The position numbers were made by a program, and so were the translations under genes. 64,000 bases of DNA, taken from NCBI RefSeq assembly GCF_018320785.1, contig NC_054873.1:22472196-22536195 (forward strand), written 5' to 3'. Under the pieces are notes generated by a model that saw only the letters and a list, made by a program, of their open reading frames with translations, was not told the origin of the DNA and searched no databases. The DNA is from Cheilinus undulatus. Its lineage: Eukaryota; Chordata; Actinopteri; Labriformes; Labridae. This document shows positions 47,640-58,470 of this stretch, one piece after another. The first letter of the stretch is position 1. Every line of letters begins with the position of its first letter.

Positions 47640-48115
47640 CAGTCATTCAACCTTTATTTAATCCAGAGATGGCATTAAGAGCATGCTCTTATTTGCAATG
47701 GCATTGAGTGTATATTAAAATAAATAAATGCAACACAAAATGAACAAACACAAAATTTAAAAACAGATATAAAGCACGGTGAAAAGAGGGCAGCATCTAT
47801 CAGAATAAGCACAGGAGGTGAAGCACGGTTAAAAACAGTTAAAATCATGACCACTGTCGTTTCTGTGTATCAAACATCTGAACATCTGCAAATAATTTGG
47901 CATGAACGGATGTCAGCAGCAGATTTTTTTCTGTTGTGTAGTATCGGTTGGGCAGCGGGAGCCTCCACCACCCTCTTATGAGGAATTATGGCCCAAGGTT
48001 TTAAAAATATCCAACCACTTAAATGTATTTCATCAAAAATTTTGAAGACCCTCCTGCATATCTTTGCAGAGGCACATGTATGCATACATTGTATTTGACT
48101 CCATTGACAAAGACA
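47640..48115 (-). mobile_element. Degenerate LINE 3' region (antisense)
   Basis: cctttatttaatccagagatggcattaagagcatgctctt is a fish LINE tail (compare cctttatttaaccaggagaaaacctcattgag at 11.88 kb). The minus strand further in contains short stretches that may be reverse-transcriptase C-terminus (FKIFDEIHLSGWIFLKPW near 48000), heavily decayed. It abuts the family A copy at 48118. Confidence 0.55.
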
Positions 48116-48117
48116 GC

Positions 48118-48790
48118 TAACCTTGCAAAGCAGAGGAATTTTCCAGACTTCAGACTCTGCCATCAGGCAAATCCATCTTGAAAAGCTCCAATCCGCACTG
48201 TTTGTGCCGAATAGCAGGCTGTTCAGACCGTTCAGTGTCATTTGAGGGAAAGAGGCGGTAGCTAAAGGCGGACATTAGTTGTACTAGCTGACTGTAATGG
48301 CTGCCTCTAGTGCAGTGATTAGCTCTGATGTAGCTACAACATAACAGCAGAACTGAACCCCATTTCTGTTTGAAATTAAGAGTAAAACAACACTTAAAGC
48401 TTTTCATGATGGAAAGATGTTTTTGCTCTTCTCCCGGCCTGCTTTGGCATGGGTTTGTGATCAGTGGGGTCAGCCGGTGCGTCCAATGATTGCTGCTGTG
48501 GTAGCTATTTTCTTGGACGTAGCTATAGGAAAGCTGCGGTTTAATTGGAACTGGACCACATTTTCCTTTGAAACAAGAACTAAGAGTCACGCCAAAAGCT
48601 TGTCTTGGCAGATAAGATGCATGAGCACAACTTTGTTTTGTCTTGTTGTTCTGACTGGCCTGTCATAAGCGTAACAGATGGAACGCTCCTCAAATCTTCT
48701 TCCAAGAACTTTTTTAAAAAAGTGCTGCCCTTCCCAAACGCTTTCTATGGGAGCTTTCCCAGATGAATATGAAATGTAATGGATAGATGA
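48118..48790. mobile_element. Family A element (forward orientation, long form)
   Basis: Begins taaccttgcaaagcagaggaattttcc and ends near ctatgggagctttcccagatgaatatgaaatg. Shares ggctgcctctagtgcagtgattagctctgatgtagct and ggcatgggtttgtgatcagt with the 54.4 kb copy. The exact 8-mer gacaaaga occurs just left (48105-48112) and right (about 48788-48795) of the element and may be its target duplication. Confidence 0.8.
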
Positions 48791-49212
48791 CAAAGAAAAG
48801 AAAAAGAGAGTTAAAGGTTGATGCTAAACTGATGGTAACTTTTGGCAAACTTTGGTTTGATGTATTAATCTGCTGTTTAACTGTGCTCAATATAGAGAAA
48901 GACAAGAAAAAGGAAGGATAATCCTTCACTCGTATGCACATTCTTGTGTGGCTGAACATTCAAAAATGATTGCATAAACCTTGAATGTATATCAGTATAT
49001 AATATGCATTTTTACTTTGTACTATTGCACATTGTGGTATTTGAATGATGTTTTATGGCATTAAAAAAGGATATAAGAAGTAACAATTAATCACATATTG
49101 CATTACTGCAACATGCCTATGCTAATTCCATGTAGTCCCAAAACGGTACCATGTCCATTAAAGAACAATACTTGTTTCAAATATCACAGTAAGACCTCCT
49201 ACTTAGATCAGA
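48791..49212. other. Intergenic, nothing recognised
   Basis: AT-rich with no repeat or exon recognised. Confidence 0.5.
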
Positions 49213-49290
49213 TTGTTTATTGTTGTTTATTGTTTATTGGGATCTCCATTAGCATTGGCACATGGCTGCAGCTCAGATTCATATGTATTA
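49213..49290 (-). mobile_element. Short LINE tail fragment
   Basis: tgtttattgttgtttattgtttattgggatctccattagc resembles the 'ttattaggatccccattagc' 3' end of fish CR1/L2-type LINEs read antisense. The rest is missing. Confidence 0.45.
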
Positions 49291-50689
49291 CAGAAGAATC
49301 TTATCAAACCATCAGCCTGAGTGTTGACTCAAGATGAGTGAGCTTTCCTCCTCCCAAATTTAAACTTATGCAACCCCCCTCCACAAAAAAGACTGATTGT
49401 ACCCCTGCGGTGCTGATTTCCTGCTTGCTATGGATGCATAAATAAACATAGGCATAAATACACAGAGGACACTGACTGGGACTCGCTGGCCAAGTGGGGC
49501 AGCTGTTATTAAAAGGGCTATTTATCACTGTCACCCCTCTCAGGTTCCATCCCTCTCTGCCCTCCAGCGATGTCAGTAGGCCGCACAGAACAATGTGGCT
49601 CATCCAAGCGAACCTGCCCCCTCTTTCAAACATACGCAAACACACGGTCTCAGATACACAAACAGAGTAAATATGTACTGCTCTGCCTATATTTAGGGGC
49701 ATAAACTGGAATTGGGAGCTGGTTTTCATGACTCGGCTGAAACAAACGCTAAAAACAAGACTCTCACTCCTTTTGATTTCAGTCAAATATGTGCGAAGCA
49801 GCTTACACTGCACACCCCGTTCATTTTCCGCTCTGTTACTTTATTGATCATGGCCACAATTATCCACTTTTCTGAAGCACTGCATTAAGTGAATTCCACC
49901 TTTGTTGGACAATAAGTACAGAAGGTTGACTAAGTCATGCTATCCTTCAGCCTAAGGGGACAGTCTGCTTCTCCCAAACCCTCATCATCATTAGCAAGTC
50001 CAGATAAAAACACACCTCAATTAGCCCACCTCAGCTGAGGGGGCCGCATTAAGAGCAGCAAGCGCTTCCAACTGACCCACACTGTAACTTTCCTTGCAGA
50101 AACTCCTGTCATGTCCACACCGGTCGACAAAGACTACATTAGTGAACGATCACGCCTGCTTAAAGATGCCAGCAGTAAAAGGGAGCTGTTAATTAAATTG
50201 AATGCTTAAATTTTCAGCCTGTCTTGAAGCTAAAGCTCCTGTGAGGAGGTTTTCACTTATTATTGAACAGACTGAATTTAATGCTGATGCCTTCTAAAGC
50301 AAGAAAGAACATTAAATTGATCTTTTCTGTTGTTGCTTTCAATGCTAATAATCACACAAAAGTTCCTCACAGGAGCTTTAAAGTAGAAAAAAGTAAATGT
50401 ATACAAGGACAGCAAAAAGCAGCATTAACATGATGTGTTGTAGAAATACAGTCAGCAAGGAAGGAGCTTAAAAACAGCTGGAGTTTACATTCATGTGTTT
50501 AATGCTACAGCGTCACTTTTGGCTTCATAGCTAATCAATGAGATCAATAAAACATATGATGCAGCCATGCACCACTCTGAGGAGTAAATTACACATGAGC
50601 TTGCCAGTCAACTTTTGTCACTGTTCACTATCAGTGGAGCCAGTGGGTAAATTATATTCCTGCCAAAGCCAGTTTGGAGAGAGGAAAAA
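49291..50689. other. Intergenic, no gene recognised
   Basis: The largest open frame in the window, 169 codons on the minus strand at 49813..49304, lies here. It has no recognisable domain and no splice context, so it is not called a gene. The text at 50220-50235 (ctcctgtgaggagg) and 50363-50378 (cctcacaggagcttta) forms a loose inverted pair. Confidence 0.45.
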
Positions 50690-50935
50690 GCATTTTTTCC
50701 AACAAAGAATAGCTTTCAGTGTTTTTCTTTGCTCTTCTGTCAACAAAGACACGTCCAGTTCTGATCAGACTTATGCAACAACTGCATCCATATTAATCTC
50801 TTCACCAGCAGCCATTGTTTACAGGCTTGCAGTCAAACTAGACCACACACTCACACATTCTCTAACCGGGAACACGTTTTTCAGATTTAAGCTTTGCAAG
50901 ATAGATCACCTGATGGAAGACACAGACTAGCCAGT
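50690..50935. mobile_element. Family A fragment (reverse orientation)
   Basis: ttcagtgtttttctttgctcttctgtcaacaaagac...ccagcagccattgtttacaggc...ctaaccgggaacacgtttttcagatttaagctttgcaagatagatcacctgatggaagacacagactagcc matches the terminal third of the other reverse copies. Confidence 0.65.
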
Positions 50936-51480
50936 AATAATAATGATAATGACCTTATTTATTTAGCACTTTTTAAAGCAGAGTCACAGCATTAAAGCAC
51001 ACATACAGTAAGATTAAGATAACTGAATAATGGCAGCAAGACATCAGTAAAATGACCAAAACAATCAGTCATAAAGAAGATAAAGGTTAAAAAAAAAACA
51101 TAAAATAAGATAAAACTCATACATCAAAGATTGGTAAAAAAAAAACAAAACAGTTAAAACTCAAATAAAACCTAGTTAAAAAAAACAAAACAATAAAAAG
51201 GAATATTGACCCAGGGAATGCGCTATTACAAATGTGTTTGAGAGAGAGACTTTAAAGAGGATAGGGAACTTTACAGTCAGATCCCCTCAGGAAGATTGTT
51301 CCAGAACGTGGGGGCCCTGACAGAAAAGGCCCGACCCCCCTTGGTCTTCAGCCCGGATGGTGGAACAGTTAGCAGACCCTTGGCTGGGGACCAGGCTTGT
51401 AACCAGAGAGGAGATCAGCTATGAGGACCAGAAAGTGCTTCAAATGTGATCATTAAAATAAATTCTAAAATTTATTTTAA
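50936..51480 (-). mobile_element. Interspersed repeat with A-rich tracts (LINE/SINE-like)
   Basis: aataataatgataatgaccttatttatttagcactttttaaagcagagtcac, then several A-rich tracts (51091-51200), then gatcccctcaggaagattgttccagaacgtgggggcc and ggtcttcagcccggatggtggaacagttagcag. This arrangement recurs widely in fish genomes as an interspersed repeat. I cannot assign the class. Confidence 0.55.
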
Positions 51481-53730
51481 AATCTTAATAGTCCATCAGC
51501 TTTTTAAGGCTAGCAAGAGCAAGAATACAGTGCTTGTGTTGTTAAAAAATAAGCCCATTTATAGATACTGTTTGTTTTCTTACGACTATTAGATTCAGTT
51601 GCTGTTCTAGGCTTCACCGTTTAAAACGATCCACTGTGAATTATTAGCAGAATTATTTATTCATCTTTATGAGCCCTGCTATCCAGTATAAACCAGCTGC
51701 CCCTAAATGGAAAGAGATGATGCAATTTCTCCCATCTAAAATGCAATAACCAGATGAATTCTGGCTTATTTTATAGTATAGTGGTCTTAGAATTATTCAT
51801 TATCAATACATGCCAATTCTGTTGATCAACCTATCAATGTTAAGTATGGTGTTCAAGGATTGTTTACCTACATTGCCCCACTCAGACCAGCTTTTTTTTT
51901 TACTGCAGAACTCCCTCCTCTCTTTCATCTAAGTATTAGCGCTCTAAACCACCTATAAACCTCTCACACAGCAATCCACTCACGATTAATGAAGTGCTTA
52001 CTTAACCAATTTAAACCCTTAATTCCTATTAATTCAACATAATAGCAACCCTCTCAGCCAGAATTAACAACAGTGGAGCAGAAACTCCCAAGTCTCCACA
52101 GGCCACAAAGAGTCAAGCCAGCAAATTCCACATCCTTTGATAAATATGTAACAGTATGTATATCACTGTTAAAATGCATAACCCTCGTGTAAGACCCCTA
52201 TCAAGTCTGCTTTACACCTGTATTCCATTTCTCCCTCAATCAGCAGCTTTTCTCAGACACCGGCCTCCCACGAGGAGCAGAAACCATTACAAGGGACTGC
52301 AGCTCATTTGCAGAAAGATTGGAGATCACGCTGCATCAAAAAGTATGTGAAGCATTTCTCCCAGCAAAATTGATTTATTCCATTTCTATGTTTGTATGCA
52401 GCATCAGTATCAGTGTATTTAATGTAAATCCCCAGTCAAGCATTGAGTTGCTGCATAGGTTGCTGCTTATTGTGCAAGTAAGAAGCAGAGCAATCAAATA
52501 ACATAAGGGGCCTGTTCTGCTGCAAAATGAAGCTACATGCTGCATTTTTATATAGATTTTTTTTTCTTGCAATACACCATAAAACCCATATGCAATGTGA
52601 TAAATTATATCAATCAAACAGAGCCATGCATTATGCCCTTTTTCAGATCCACTGACGCCGCTTGTTTAAGCTACAAAGACATTAGCATACTCTTTGGTGA
52701 AATAAAAAAGGCATAAACAAATAAATAAATATATTGGAATATTTCAATTTTGACTTGGGAAAAACAGATCAAGCGGAGCCTGTGGCTGGAGGAGCCTGAC
52801 TGCATGCTGGTGGGGGGTAAAAGACAGCCTGGGGGGTGTGGAGGGCGTCTGTTTTTTAATGAGCTGAAACTTTAAATACTGCATAATATATAATAAAAAT
52901 GGATAGTTCATTTAACTCTCCCGATAAGTCGTGGAAAAACTATTAAAATCCATTACTCTCCTAATGTCAACAGAGTAAGCATTAAGTATGAATGAAAGAA
53001 CAGGGTAGCACATCATGGGAAAGAAAGAAAAACAAAACTATAATCAACTTCAGCTAGAGAAAGGGAGTTGTGCATAAAGTTAAGTGGAGAGCTTTAGGGC
53101 AGCAGATAAAGAGAGTAAAAGAAACAACAACAATGGAAAAATAAGACAGTTTTGTAGCCACTCAAAGAATACAAAATTAGCTTATCGTGCTTTAAAATAA
53201 GAATTAGATTATAGAAAATGTTCATGAAAGTGTGCACTACTGTTTGAATGCTACAGTCCAATTGTCACCTAGGATTGGTCGACAACTAGAAAAGCTCAAA
53301 TAAATGATTGACGGATATTTCAGCCACCCACTGACTACAGCTTTGGCAACAATGATTGCCACAGCAGGCAAAATGTTTCAATGCTTCCCCTTCCCACAAC
53401 ACACACACACCCACACCCACACACACACACATATATAGGGCATGTCATGAAGATAAAGAAGGAAAGGGGGATGTAAAGAAAGAGTTACGGTGCCTCTCAC
53501 CATCCCTTGGGTGCAGAAATGCACCATAATAGATTTTTAATGGCTTCAGCAGGATATTCTCCTCCAAAGGAAAAAATAAAGTGGGGGTTCTAGCGATAAT
53601 AAGAAGAGGTCAGAAGTTATTAAAGCTATTAAAGCTCCTGTGAGGAACTTTCTGTTTGTGTAGATTTTGGCAAACGTGGACAAAGGAGTCTCATCTCTTT
53701 GTTGAATTTGTCATGGACACGTATGTCACA
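51481..53730. other. Intergenic; candidate conserved block and a CA tract
   Basis: 51640-52110 is repeat-poor and dense in ATTAAT-type motifs (cacgattaatgaagtgcttactt, cccttaattcctattaattc). No exon was recognised in 52156-52617 despite short frames on both strands. Confidence 0.5.
53398..53438. repeat. (CA)n tract with CCCACA interruptions, then (TA)n
   Basis: aacacacacacacccacacccacacacacacacatatata. Confidence 0.9.
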
Positions 53731-54060
53731 GCTGTCAAAGATAACCATTTTTAATCATGATTAATATAATATATCCTATAGTTAATTACAGTTAATTGAT
53801 CTCCTTTTAGTTGTACTTTGTAATTTAACATTTTTTCAATTCAAACCTTTTGTATTTCATTTTGGATTTTTGTACTGTCTTAATTGACTTCCTGATTGTA
53901 TTTTGAAGGAGGAACTCAGAGTAAGGAACTTCCAATAATGACACTAACTTAACCAGGGAAAAAGTAACTTGTTATGGATTGATAAGGAAAACAGAGGATT
54001 GGTGAAAAAAAAAGAGAAGCGTTTGGTAACACAAGATTCAGATGACTTTTGAAACATATT
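53731..54060. mobile_element. gctgtcaaa-type interspersed repeat, copy 1
   Basis: gctgtcaaagataaccatttttaatcatgattaat...gacttcctgattgtattttgaagg...acactaacttaaccagggaaaaagtaactt...aagattcagatgacttttgaaac. It aligns segment by segment with 58.13 kb. The opening resembles the 'gggctgtcaaaattaatcgcgattaat' repeat common in fish. Confidence 0.65.
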
Positions 54061-54374
54061 ATTCACACAGAAAAAATGTAAACAAATCAATTAAAAAAAT
54101 TTTTTGGCTCATTGCAGGCCAAAGCAACATTATGTAGGAACGTTTAGGTAATGTGCACTTTGGTGCCCATAAAAGACAACGTGCATTTTTTTTGACAAAG
54201 GTGCAAAGTCCACAAAGAGATTGTGAAAAGCCAAAGAACAATGTTTGCTGACATTATTGTAAAGTATTGTGATATTCGTTTTTATGCAAATAGGACTCTG
54301 CTAGTGTCTACAGCCTGGGGTAACTTTTTTTGGTGCAAGATAGATTCATTTCTTAATTTTAATGGAAGTCTGCG

Positions 54375-55162
54375 ACATCTGACATCTGCCAGACTGTCAC
54401 CAGACAAAGCTATCTTGCAAAGCTCCAATCCATAATGTTTGTGCAGAACTGAAAATTATTCGGACTAAATGTGTCATTTGAGGAGAACGAGGCAGGAGCA
54501 ACAGGCGAGGATTAGTTGTACTATGAGAAGTTAGCAATGGCTGCCTCTAGTGTAGCGGTTAGCTTGGATGTAGCTTTAGTATAGTGGCAGTTTTATCAGA
54601 GTTGGACCACATTTCTTTATTAGATAAAGAGCAAAGAACAGCGCTGAAAGCTCATCATGACAGAAAGGTGTTTCACTCCTCTGCCGATGTGCTTGGGCAT
54701 GAGTTTGTGATCGTTACATGCTAATGGCTACAGTAATTGTAGCCATTAGCATGGATGTAGCTGTAGAAAAGCAGCAGTTTATTCAGAAATCGACTGCATT
54801 TCTTTGTTAAAACAAAAGCAAAGAGTCACACTGGCAGCTTCTCTTAAAAGAGATGATTTTGCACGTATCCTGATAGGCTTTCGAATGAATTTTATCCACC
54901 AAATGCTTCATTGTTCAACCACTATACAGAAGTGCTAGCCTGTATAGCTTAGCTTAGCACTGGAGCTACGCTCGTCTCCTACCGCATTTTGTCTTGCCGC
55001 TCTGATTTGTAATGAATGTGAAAGAAATAACATCTGCGAATCCCAGCAAGAATTTTTTGAAAAGGGCTGCAATTACCAAACACTTTCTATGGGAGCTTTC
55101 CCAGATGAATTTGACATATCTCCTATGCAATGGATACATGAAACATACTGTGTGTCAAGTTA
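54375..55162. mobile_element. Family A element (forward orientation, longest copy)
   Basis: Left side catctgacatctgccagactgtcaccagacaaagctatcttgcaaagctccaatcc; right side ctatgggagctttcccagatgaatttgac...gaaacatactgtgtgtcaagtta, the reverse of the 29.5 kb start. Shares ggctgcctctagtgtagcggttagcttggatgtagc with 48.1 kb. Near 54720 it carries a perfect 16-bp hairpin absent from the 48.1 kb copy. Confidence 0.8.
54717..54753. other. 16-bp perfect hairpin inside family A copy
   Basis: Left arm catgctaatggctaca (54717-54732), loop gtaat, right arm tgtagccattagcatg (54738-54753). The sequence gctaatgg/ccattagc is also repeated in the element's consensus, so it may have arisen by a local inverted duplication. 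Confidence 0.9.
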
Positions 55163-58035
55163 ATGTTACATCATAACCTGTTACTAATAATACTTACTTT
55201 ACCCTTACATTATTGCTTTGCCAGTAGTCATGGGAAGGTTCATATTATACTTGCAAGGCAACAGTATCAGCAACTATCCATCTGTAACTTAGCCAGGACA
55301 TTGCTGGACTTGCATCCTGCTGTTTAGTGAAGCCCTCACTAAGGCACAAAAGCCTCTCTTATGTGTACTTTAGTTTAGTTTATTGCTCCACCACTCTCTT
55401 CTACTCTTCTATGCTTTTTTTCATCGTCAACCTTTTCTGATTCCTACAGCAACTATATAAAACAATACAGAGTCAGGCTATTTGGCATATCTTTAGCTGA
55501 CAGCTAGTGTGAGAACTAGTGACATAAGCAGCAGGAGAAGAGCTGCCAAAGTTACATGGTGCTAAAAGCAGGGAACTGGGCACTCTGTAGAAATGGAGTA
55601 GGCCTCATCCTCCCTGTTGAAAGCAATTTTGTTATTTGATCAACTTAAAAACTACTATTTCAGGGTGGAAAAGTTACATTTTGTTGTGTAAACAGGCACC
55701 AAAGCCCCCAGCAGCAGTTTTGTATGTCTAAAATACTTTATAGAAGTAATACGTTTAATGGCTTACAGTTTGCCTTTTGTGGCTCGTAAAGACACCAGTA
55801 TTGATTTCAGTCCGTCTCATATCCAGCTAAACACTCCTTATAGCAGCTCTAACAACTGAGAAGCACCTTGAACAAGAATGCTACTTTCTCACTCACTGTT
55901 GCACAGCTAATCAAAAGGCACATGTCTGCAAATAAAGATTTTCACAATAGAGAAATAATGAGCTTTGTGTTTCAGCTGCCACATTAATATTCAGTGTGCC
56001 ATTTCTCTGTGAATATAGTGACAATGCTAGCTGACACCTCTGCATTAAGATGTAATACTAGTGTGATCTTAAATGATCTGAGTGATGGCTCCAGTCCCCC
56101 CACTGCTCGTGCAGCAGAAGCAGGAAGAGACGATGCTGGTGGCCGATCCAGAGGCTCAATAATGATAACCTCTCCAGCATTAGCTGCAGGGGTTGTTCAC
56201 ATAATAATTGTTTCTGCCAAGCCATACATCTACATGACAGAGGAAAAACTGCCACAGCTTTTCATGCTAAATAATTGATTTTAAGAATCAGCTGCATTAA
56301 CTATTTCAAGGAGATGAACGTGGGCTGTATTTTTTTTTCATGCAGTGAACAAACTGAGAACTTATTAGCTAATTAGAAGATAATTACAAGTCTCTGCAAG
56401 TTGATTAGCAATTTCACTGTTGAACATTAACAATTTACGGCAACACTACACTCAATTTCAGCACTTGTTTTGCTTTACTTACCTAAATTCTAAACAGTAC
56501 AAGTATTTAAAGATTTCACCTTGACAAAACTTATTACCAGCGTCAGCATGCAATTAAACTTGCCAAACAGGCATTAATTCTTTCTTCATTACCACATTAG
56601 ATGTGTGTTGGGCAATTTAGACACTTCAATACAGGGCAGGCCTACAGCAGCTATTAAAGGCATCAATCTGGCATTAAATCCTGATATATTTTCTTAATTT
56701 ACAGCAGCTCATTTGCAGTGCGGATACTTTAGACGTTCACAGGCAGTGACTGAAGTCTCACATGTGTAACGCTAAGCCTCTGCCCCAGCTGAAGGGGCGC
56801 CCTCCCCTGCAGTTTAGAGTGACTCAAAGGTGAAGCCCTGAAAATGAATACAATGTACTCACATGCTCCACAGTTTAGATTTCACTGACTCACATCATCC
56901 TGTAATAGCCGCACACAAAGCTGAAGTCTGTCGCGAAGCCCGTGCGATTGTGTCTGGCTGTATGCGAGGTATCAATGCAGCTCATGGGTCAAAGGGTCAA
57001 TGAGTAATTAAGACATGGTTGCCTGAGCATTCCCCATGCACACTTTCAGTCCTGATGAAAGGAGGGGGATTTAAGTGAAGCCTGATGCCACAGATCAGAT
57101 TTCTGTAAGTGTGTCTAACTGTTCCTTGTTCAAGGCAATTAGTATGATTAACAAACTGTGGTGTCATCGGGTTCTTTAAGAGGATTTTACTCATCAATTC
57201 TGCATCAGGTTGAGACTTTTTGAACACTACAAAGGCTGCGTTGCTTAATACAAAAACACCCCTTTAAAACCAGGTTCACACGTTTTTTACAGAGCCTCAA
57301 ATTGAGTCAATTCTAAAGGTAATTATTTACAAAATGCTGAAATTCTGCATTTAATTACAAATACATCAAATGAAGACATTTTAGGATATTTTTATATGCA
57401 AAAAAGCTGGAACACGGCCATGTTAGAGCCACGCTCTAATGTCATCTCTTCCTTTAATAACACTGAGTGAGCCAGTTTCTGTAATTTAAAGTAAAATGTA
57501 CACCCCTTCTTGCCTGATGTAGGATTTTTGTCAACAGTTTGATTTCTCCTTTATATTATTTTTGGTTTTACTCTGCAAAGGATATTTTCACTGGGTGACT
57601 AGTCAGGGCTGCAGGCAGGCCAGATGAGCACCTCAGACTTCTTACTAAAAGCCATACTATTGTAGGCGTCTTCTGCGGGTCCTTTTTTGAAACATGTTGC
57701 TGGCATCACAAATGAGAGCTAAGCTAGCCACACACTACATGATTTTAAGAATGACTTTAGGCAAAATTACCAGGGGTGAGGGTCTCTTCTTGAGTCTTGT
57801 TGCAAATGTTTATTTGTCCAAATACTGCAAAAACCACTGAGGTTCTCCCTATCACATCAGAGCCTCCCCAACCTTGATTCGGAAACATCAAATATGTTGA
57901 TATTTCTTTCTTTTTTCAATATTATTCCTGCATCTGTAACGGAGTCAGGATGGCCAGCTAAGATTTGGATCATCCTCCATATTTGTTTTTCTTCTCACAT
58001 TTGATCGCTCAAGTTTCTGTGAGTCCTCTTGTACA
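55163..58035. other. Intergenic; strongest candidate conserved non-coding block
   Basis: 56330-56720 is repeat-free, AT-rich and dense in TAATTA/ATTAAC cores (gctaattagaagataattac, caggcattaattctttcttc, taaaggcatcaatctggcatt). The 55994-56278 and 56058-56255 frames overlap on opposite strands and code nothing recognisable. No exon is supported. Confidence 0.5.
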
Positions 58036-58110
58036 GTGGTTCTCAAATGGTGTGGCAAGGTACACTGGTGTACTCTGAGGCAAGTTTAGGTGTGCTGTGG
58101 GATTTTTTAC
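58036..58110 (+). mobile_element. hAT-like end fragment (cagtggttctcaaatggtgtggc)
   Basis: acagtggttctcaaatggtgtggcaaggtacactggtgtactctgaggcaagtttaggtgtgctgtggg is a frequent fish repeat end. No partner terminus seen; truncated. Confidence 0.55.
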
Positions 58111-58130
58111 TTCTATATGTTATTCCTAAG

Positions 58131-58470
58131 GCTGTCAAAAGATGAAAAATTTAAGGAATTTTGAATAGTGATTAATCTTACCCTTATTATTATTATACTC
58201 TAAAATCCCACTATTTTGCATTTAAACCTTTGTTTTTTTAAATCATTTTGGATTTAAGGGTAACTGACTTCCTGTTTGGATACAGACCTGCTTTTACAGG
58301 CAGATTAAAGATTTTAACACTAACTTTAACAAAGAAAAAGTTACATATTTTGTACTGAAAAAGAAATACGTTGAACAGTTAAAAAATAAATGATAACGCA
58401 AGGTTCAGATGACTTCTGACTTGTCCACTGAGCTGTCTGTGAGATTTTTAAGTGAAATGAGACATTAAGG
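58131..58470. mobile_element. gctgtcaaa-type interspersed repeat, copy 2
   Basis: gctgtcaaaagatgaaaaattt...ttaaacctttgtttttttaaatcattttggattt...gacttcctgtttggatacagacctgc...acactaactttaacaaagaaaaagttac...caaggttcagatgacttctgac matches 53.73 kb throughout. Confidence 0.65.

Noticed and set aside
53394..53440. Z-DNA or regulatory role for the CA/CCCACA tract
   Set aside because: Only a simple repeat can be shown from the sequence.
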